Shown piece after piece: positions 59,375-64,000 of a stretch of 64,000 bases of DNA. A model generated the notes under the pieces. The model did no database searches. It was not told where the DNA came from and worked only from the letters and a program-made list of their open reading frames with translations. The stretch's first letter is position 1. Each line of letters starts with the position of its first letter. Origin of the DNA: Mycobacterium sp. E2733 (GTDB lineage: Bacteria; Actinomycetota; Actinomycetes; Mycobacteriales; Mycobacteriaceae). Location: NCBI RefSeq assembly GCF_001667585.1, contig NZ_LZJZ01000109.1, forward strand, positions 1-64,000. The letters are read 5' to 3'. The translations under genes and the position numbers were made by a program.

Positions 59375-60535
59375 TCACAATCCCAGAATGGTGGACGCGA
59401 TGATGTTGCGCTGCACCTCGTTGCTGCCACCGTAGATCGACGTCTTGCGGTAGTTGAGGTAGTGCGGCGCACTGTGTTGCGCCCAGTCCGGAGACGCAAT
59501 CTCTTCTCCGTTGGCCGGCAGCGCATCCGGTCCGGCCACCTCGACGAGCAGCTCGGTGGCGATCTGCTGCAATTGGCTGCCGCGCAATTTGAGCACCGAC
59601 GAAGCCGGATTGGGCTGCCCGTTCGCTGAGTCGGTGACCACCCGCGACTGCGTGAGTTCCAATGCCAGCAGCTCATTTTCGGCCTCAGCCAGCCGCGCCG
59701 CGAACAGGGGATCTTCGAGCACCCCGGTGGCCGCGGCGTGTTTCTTCACCTCGGCGAGGCGCACCTTGGTCCGGCCGACACCGGCGATGCCGGTGCGTTC
59801 GTTGCCCAGCAGGAATTTGGCGTACGTCCAGCCCTTATTCTCTTCTCCCACAAGTTGATTGGCGGGCACCCGGACGTCTTCGAAAAAGATCTCGTTGACC
59901 TCGTGGCCGCCGTCGATCGTCTTGATGGGCCGCAGCGTGATGCCCGGCGTCTTCATGTCGAACAGCAGAAACGAGATGCCGGCCTGACGCTTGGGCGCCT
60001 GCGGGTCGGTGCGCACCAGGCAGAAGATCCAGTCCGCGTACTGGCCGAGCGTGGTCCAGGTCTTCTGGCCGTTGACGACATAGCTGTCGCCGTCCCGCAC
60101 CGCGGTGGTGCGCAACGACGCCAGGTCCGAACCTGCCTCGGGCTCGGAGAATCCCTGGCACCACCAGATGTCGAGGCTGGCCGTCGGCGGCAGGAAGCGT
60201 TGTTTGACTTCCTCCGAACCGAATTCGGCGATCACCGGGCCCACCATCTTGGTGTTGAAGTTCAGTGGCTCCGGGACGCACGCCAGCTGCATTTCGTCGG
60301 CCCAGATCTGATGTTGGGTGGGCGTCCAGTCCTTGCCACCCCACTCGACCGGCCAGTTCGGTACGGCCAGACCGTGCTCGTGCAGGATCTTATGGCTGGT
60401 GATGATGTCGTCGCGGTTCACTTCCGCCGAGCCCCGGCGCACCCGCTCGCGCAGCTCCTCCGGAATCTTGGTGGTGTAGATGGTGCGGAGTTCGTCGCGG
60501 AACGCGGCTTCCTCCGGTGTGAGCGCCAGTTGCAC
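59375..60535 (-). CDS. Acyl-CoA dehydrogenase (FadE), probable FAD-binding subunit
   Basis: A 386-residue acyl-CoA dehydrogenase. The FAD/substrate signature CQGFSEPEAGSDLASLRT and GQKTWTTLGQYADW are intact, as is the C-terminal YRKTSIYGGSNEVQRNIIA. At the position of the MCAD catalytic Glu (IYEGT) the motif reads IYGGS, so the catalytic base must lie elsewhere or in the partner subunit. GTG 60535 has AGGAGG 5 nt upstream and gives the family start QLALTPEEAAFRDEL. It is the first gene of the FadE-FadE-PPOX operon and diverges from comEA. Confidence 0.9.
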   Translation of the reverse strand: MQLALTPEEAAFRDELRTIYTTKIPEELRERVRRGSAEVNRDDIITSHKILHEHGLAVPNWPVEWGGKDWTPTQHQIWADEMQLACVPEPLNFNTKMVGPVIAEFGSEEVKQRFLPPTASLDIWWCQGFSEPEAGSDLASLRTTAVRDGDSYVVNGQKTWTTLGQYADWIFCLVRTDPQAPKRQAGISFLLFDMKTPGITLRPIKTIDGGHEVNEIFFEDVRVPANQLVGEENKGWTYAKFLLGNERTGIAGVGRTKVRLAEVKKHAAATGVLEDPLFAARLAEAENELLALELTQSRVVTDSANGQPNPASSVLKLRGSQLQQIATELLVEVAGPDALPANGEEIASPDWAQHSAPHYLNYRKTSIYGGSNEVQRNIIASTILGL

Positions 60536-60718
60536 GGCGACCTCCTGTCGTGTGGGGGTGAACGTGGCTACCAGCGTCGGATGGGTGCCCAGTTCTGGTG
60601 ATGCGTTCTTGGTTCCATCTTGACCCATCCCGTAGAGCGGTTGTGCACAGCCTCGGTTTAGTCCACAGTCCGGGCCGCGGCGGGGTCGGACGCAGGCCAA
60701 TCCGGCGGTCGGCACACC

Positions 60719-60724
60719 TACGGT
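60719..60724 (+). promoter_or_regulatory. -10 box (TACGGT) for leaderless comEA
   Basis: TACGGT ends 6 nt before the ATG at 60731, with no Shine-Dalgarno between them. It marks the return to the core gene order. Confidence 0.5.
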
Positions 60725-60730
60725 CGGCGC

Positions 60731-61582
60731 ATGCGAACAGAACTTCCCGCCGAGCGTCTGCAGCGGCGCCTCGGTGCCGAACCGGACGCCGAGTCCGACG
60801 GCGCGGGGTCGACGGCGCCCGCGGAACCGGTCGACGAGGACCAGAATTCGCTGCTGCCGCGGTGGCTACCGGAGGCGTCACCGGATCGGGGTTGGATGGC
60901 CAGGTTGAGGGCCGACCCGGGGCGTGCCGGTGCCGTCGGGTTGGCGATCGTGGCCGCCCTGGCCGTCCTGGTCACGGTGTTCACACTGCTGCGCGACCGG
61001 CCGGCGCCGGTGATGTCGGCCAAACTGCCTCCGGTCGAGAGGGCGTCGACGGCGGGCCCCAAGCCGTCGGCTAGCCCCAGCGCCGGGCCCGATCGGCCGG
61101 TGGTGGTGAGCGTGGTCGGCCTGGTCCATAGCCCCGGGCTGATCACCCTGGCGCCCGGGGCGCGCGTCGCCGATGCGCTGCAGGCCGCGGGTGGCGCGGT
61201 GAACGGGGCGGACACCGTCGGGCTGAACATGGCGCGTCCGATCGGCGACGGCGAGCAAATCGTCGTCGGGCTCGCTCCCGTCCCCGGGCGGCCCGCGGCG
61301 TTGGGCAGCTCGGTGGCCTCCGGTTCGACACCGACGTCGAAGCCACCGCCACCGCGGACCGGTGCAGGCCCGGTCAAGCAGAAGGCGGGTGAGGTGCTCG
61401 ACCTCAACACCGCGACCGTGGAGGAGTTGGATTCCCTGCCCGGCGTCGGGCCGGTCACGGCCGCCGCGATCGTGGCCTGGCGGCAGGCCAATGGCAAATT
61501 CACCAGCGTTGACCAGCTCGCCGACGTCGACGGCATCGGGCCGGCGCGATTGGAGAAGTTGCGCGCCCTGGTTCGTGTCTGA
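60731..61582 (+). CDS. comEA: ComEA-like DNA-binding membrane protein
   Basis: A 283-residue protein: charged cytoplasmic N-terminus, one TM helix (about 67-87), a Pro/Ser linker, an SLBB-type domain (VVVSVVGLVHSPGLITLAPG), another Pro-rich linker, and a C-terminal helix-hairpin-helix pair (LDLNTATVEELDSLPGVGPV, then IGPARLEKLRALV). In competent bacteria ComEA binds incoming DNA outside the membrane. Natural competence is not shown for this group, so the role is inferred. comEC follows after 5 bp. Confidence 0.92.
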   Translation: MRTELPAERLQRRLGAEPDAESDGAGSTAPAEPVDEDQNSLLPRWLPEASPDRGWMARLRADPGRAGAVGLAIVAALAVLVTVFTLLRDRPAPVMSAKLPPVERASTAGPKPSASPSAGPDRPVVVSVVGLVHSPGLITLAPGARVADALQAAGGAVNGADTVGLNMARPIGDGEQIVVGLAPVPGRPAALGSSVASGSTPTSKPPPPRTGAGPVKQKAGEVLDLNTATVEELDSLPGVGPVTAAAIVAWRQANGKFTSVDQLADVDGIGPARLEKLRALVRV

Positions 61583-61587
61583 CACCG

Positions 61588-63177
61588 GTGCGGGAATCCG
61601 ACCTCGTCGAATCCGGCGCGGCGCGCGTCGATGCGCGCCTGGTGCCGGCCGCGCTCGCCTGCTGGGTGGTGACCGCCGCCGGGATCTGGTGGCCGATCGG
61701 CCGGGTGGTCGCGGCGGGCTGTCTCGCGTTGGTTGCCGCCGGCGCGCTGGCGTGGCGCGCCGCCCGCCGGAGGGGCGACACCGGGCGGCTGTGTGCCGTC
61801 AGCGCCGGGCTGGTCGCGGTTGGCGTCACCGGCGCGGGGTTCGGCTTCGCGGTCGCGATGCGCGCCGAAGCGGTCGATCGCCACCCGATCACCGCGGCAT
61901 TCGGCACCACCGCCCCGGTGACCGCCACCCCCACCGAGAGCCCGGTGTCGTTGGGTCGGGGCCGGCTTATGTTTCGCGCCACAATGCAGCGCCTGCGCGA
62001 CGCGCAGATCTCGGGCCGGGTGGTCGTTTTCGCGCGCGCCGCAGACTTCGAGTCGGACAGCAATGGACTGATGGTGGGCCGGCCGCTGCGGTTCACCGCG
62101 CGGGTCAGCCGCCCGAGCCGCCGGGACCTCACCGTCGCGGTGCTCAACGCGTCGGGCCGCCCGGCCCTGGGCACCGCCGGCGCCGTGCAGCGGGCGGCCC
62201 ACGCGGTACGGGGCCGATTCGTCGCCACCGTTCGCGGCGCGTTGCCCGTCGAACAGGCGGCGATGCTGCCCGCCCTGGTCTTGGGTGACACGTCGGCGGT
62301 CACCGCCGAGACCGACCGGGACTTTCGCGCGGCAGGGATGACGCACCTGATGGCGGTGTCGGGCGCCAACGTGACCATCGTGTGCGCGGCGGTGCTGTTC
62401 TCGGCGCGCCTGATCGGTCCGCGGGCGGCCGTCGTCCTCGCCGCCGTGACGCTGATCGCGTTCGTCGTCGTCGTGGAACCGACGGCGAGCGTGCTGCGGG
62501 CCGCCGTGATGGGGGCCATCGGGCTGGCGGGGTTGCTGTCCTCGCGGCGGCGGCAAGCCATCCCCGCGCTCTGCGCCACGGTGCTGGTCTTGCTGGCGCT
62601 GGCCCCACAGCTGGCCGTCGACGTGGGCTTTGCGCTGTCGGCGGTCGCGACAACCGCGTTGGTCGTCATCGCGCCGGTCTGGTCGCGCCGCCTGGCGGGC
62701 AAAGGTTGCCCCAAGCCGCTGGCCGACGCGCTGGCGATCGCCGCGGCCGCGCATGTGGTGACCGCCCCGCTGGTGGCCGGGATCTCCGGGCGGGTCAGCC
62801 TGGTGGCGGTATGCGCCAACCTCGCGGCGGCACCGGTCATCGCGCCGATCACCGTGCTCGGCAGCGCGGCGGCCGTGCTTAGCGTGCTGTGGCCATCCGG
62901 CGCACAGGTATTGGTTCGTTTCACCAGCCCCGAGCTGTGGTGGGTGGTGCGGGTGGCGCAGTGGTCGGCCGACGCGCCCGCGGCGACCCTGCCCGTTCCG
63001 TCCGGGGTGGCCGGAGTGCTGCTGGTCGCCGGCGTGACCGCGCTGATCGCCGTGGTGGTCACGAGGCTGCGCGGCCGGCGCTGGTTTCGCGCCGCGGTGG
63101 GGTTGGGCGGGTTCACGGCTGCCCTCTGCGCGCTGGCTTGGTGGTTGTCGGAGCTGGTGGATCCAGGAGCGGCGTAG
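61588..63177 (+). CDS. comEC: ComEC/Rec2-family membrane channel protein, without the metallo-beta-lactamase domain
   Basis: A 529-residue membrane protein with a DUF4131 N-terminus and the competence domain (THLMAVSGANVTIVCAAVLF, ASVLRAAVMGAIGL, and VDVGFALSAVATTALVV). Classical ComEC has about 750 residues and a C-terminal metallo-beta-lactamase domain; this one stops after the membrane domain, as in M. tuberculosis Rv2414c. GTG 61588 is used, 5 bp after the comEA stop. Nuclease activity would have to be supplied by another protein. Confidence 0.9.
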   Translation: MRESDLVESGAARVDARLVPAALACWVVTAAGIWWPIGRVVAAGCLALVAAGALAWRAARRRGDTGRLCAVSAGLVAVGVTGAGFGFAVAMRAEAVDRHPITAAFGTTAPVTATPTESPVSLGRGRLMFRATMQRLRDAQISGRVVVFARAADFESDSNGLMVGRPLRFTARVSRPSRRDLTVAVLNASGRPALGTAGAVQRAAHAVRGRFVATVRGALPVEQAAMLPALVLGDTSAVTAETDRDFRAAGMTHLMAVSGANVTIVCAAVLFSARLIGPRAAVVLAAVTLIAFVVVVEPTASVLRAAVMGAIGLAGLLSSRRRQAIPALCATVLVLLALAPQLAVDVGFALSAVATTALVVIAPVWSRRLAGKGCPKPLADALAIAAAAHVVTAPLVAGISGRVSLVAVCANLAAAPVIAPITVLGSAAAVLSVLWPSGAQVLVRFTSPELWWVVRVAQWSADAPAATLPVPSGVAGVLLVAGVTALIAVVVTRLRGRRWFRAAVGLGGFTAALCALAWWLSELVDPGAA

Positions 63178-63203
63178 TCGGTCCGTCGTGACACCATCGT
63201 GGG

Positions 63204-64000
63204 GTGAACGAGGTTTCGCCGTTGCACCTGGTCTTGGGTGACGAGGAGTTGCTGGTCGAGCGGGCGGTGGCCGACGTGTTGCGGTCGGCGCGCAAGCGGG
63301 CCGGGATCGACGACGTTCCGGTCAGCCGGATGCGGGCGGGCGACGTCAGCACCTACGAGCTCGCCGAGTTGCTGAGTCCGTCGCTCTTCGGTGACGAGCG
63401 CATCGTCGTGCTGGAGGCCGCCGGCGAAGCGGGCAAGGAAGCGGCCGGGGTGATCGCCTCCGCCGCCGCCGACGTTCCGCTGGGCACCATGCTGGTGGTC
63501 GTGCATTCGGGCGGCGGGCGGGCCAAGGCGCTGGCCACCGAGTTGCAGTCACTGGGCGCCATCGTCCATCCGTGCGCGCGGATCACCAAGCCCAGCGAAC
63601 GAATTGACTTCGTCCGCAAAGAGTTTCGTGCGCTGCGGGTCAAAGTCGACGAGGACACCGTGACCGCCATGCTGGACGCGGTCGGCTCCGACGTGCGGGA
63701 GCTGGCGGCCGCCTGTTCGCAGCTGGTCGCCGACACCGGCGGCGTCGTCGATGCCGCCGCGGTGCGCCGCTACCACAGCGGCAAAGCCGAGGTGAAGGGT
63801 TTCGACATCGCGGACAAGGCGGTGGCCGGCGACGTCGCGGGAGCGGCGGAGGCGCTGCGGTGGGCGATGATGCGCGGCGAGCCGCTGGTGGTGCTCGCCG
63901 ACGCGCTGGCCGAAGCGGTCCACACGATCGGGCGGGTCGCGCCGCTGTCCGGCGATCCGTATCGGCTGGCGTCGCAATTGGGCATGCCGCCGTGGCGGGT
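63204..64000 (+). CDS. holA: DNA polymerase III delta subunit (partial, runs off the window)
   Basis: The first 265 codons of the clamp-loader delta subunit. It opens NEVSPLHLVLGDEELLVERA, followed by SRMRAGDVSTYELAELLSPS, SGGGRAKAL, and the helical FDIADKAVAGDVAGAAEALR segment of domain III. It opens the beta sliding clamp within the clamp loader. GTG 63204 is the family start. The remaining C-terminal part lies beyond base 64000. It follows comEC, as in most actinobacteria. Confidence 0.92.
   Translation, partial: MNEVSPLHLVLGDEELLVERAVADVLRSARKRAGIDDVPVSRMRAGDVSTYELAELLSPSLFGDERIVVLEAAGEAGKEAAGVIASAAADVPLGTMLVVVHSGGGRAKALATELQSLGAIVHPCARITKPSERIDFVRKEFRALRVKVDEDTVTAMLDAVGSDVRELAAACSQLVADTGGVVDAAAVRRYHSGKAEVKGFDIADKAVAGDVAGAAEALRWAMMRGEPLVVLADALAEAVHTIGRVAPLSGDPYRLASQLGMPPWR

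Noticed and set aside
60718..63506. Two overlapping antisense frames of 678 and 668 codons opposite comEA/comEC/holA
   Set aside because: Arg/Ala/Thr/Pro-rich low-complexity translations mirror the coding strand; comEA, comEC and holA account for the region.

Overview
This window is a high-GC actinobacterial chromosome segment from a slow-growing-type Mycobacterium. Most genes follow the M. tuberculosis order Rv2450c (rpfE) to Rv2413c (holA), read here in the opposite orientation. Mycobacterial hallmarks are the GTG starts with TANNNT boxes 6-8 nt upstream (leaderless mRNAs), MmpL/MmpS/PapA/FadD/Pks lipid genes, and the gpgP-octT pair for methylglucose lipopolysaccharide. A short GC-rich repeat after octT resembles repeats I associate with the M. 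avium complex. The species cannot be fixed from the sequence alone.

Layout. 1-13.3 kb: 5'-truncated rpfE (fused to an inverted copy of an internal piece of the next gene), an Rv2449c-like oxidoreductase, valS-folC-DUF4233-ndkA, rne, and rplU-rpmA-obg-proB. 13.3-17.9 kb: an accessory block between proB and nadE with DUF5313, an OhrR-like MarR regulator, a TetR regulator, a cytochrome P450, a sirtuin and an isochorismatase-like hydrolase. 17.9-27 kb: nadE, a small membrane protein, a frameshifted GntR gene, rbsK, a cation-efflux gene with an internal stop, then a receptor with a degenerate cyclase domain overlapping an MscS-type channel with a cyclic-nucleotide-binding-like tail. 27-34.3 kb: proA, MoxR ATPase plus VWA protein, and nadD-rsfS-gpgP-octT-degV.

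34.3-60.5 kb is a lipid island lying where M. tuberculosis carries eis, between degV and comEA. It holds mmpS-mmpL, a DAP-reductase-like gene, and a locus of fadD(FAAL)-PE-PPE hydrolase-mmpL10-papA3 divergent from a 3,635-residue bimodular Pks. Gene content and orientation match trehalose polyphleate (TPP) loci of non-tuberculous mycobacteria. Both AT domains carry the malonyl-type HAFH motif, which fits unbranched phleic acids. A 54-codon remnant of a GAP-family gene follows fadD. The island ends with a FadE-FadE-PPOX operon. 60.7-64 kb returns to the core order: comEA, comEC (no metallo-beta-lactamase domain) and the start of holA.

Three genes look broken (GntR frameshift, cation-efflux nonsense codon, gap remnant), and rpfE is cut at the window edge. 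No tRNA, rRNA, CRISPR or insertion sequence was recognised.
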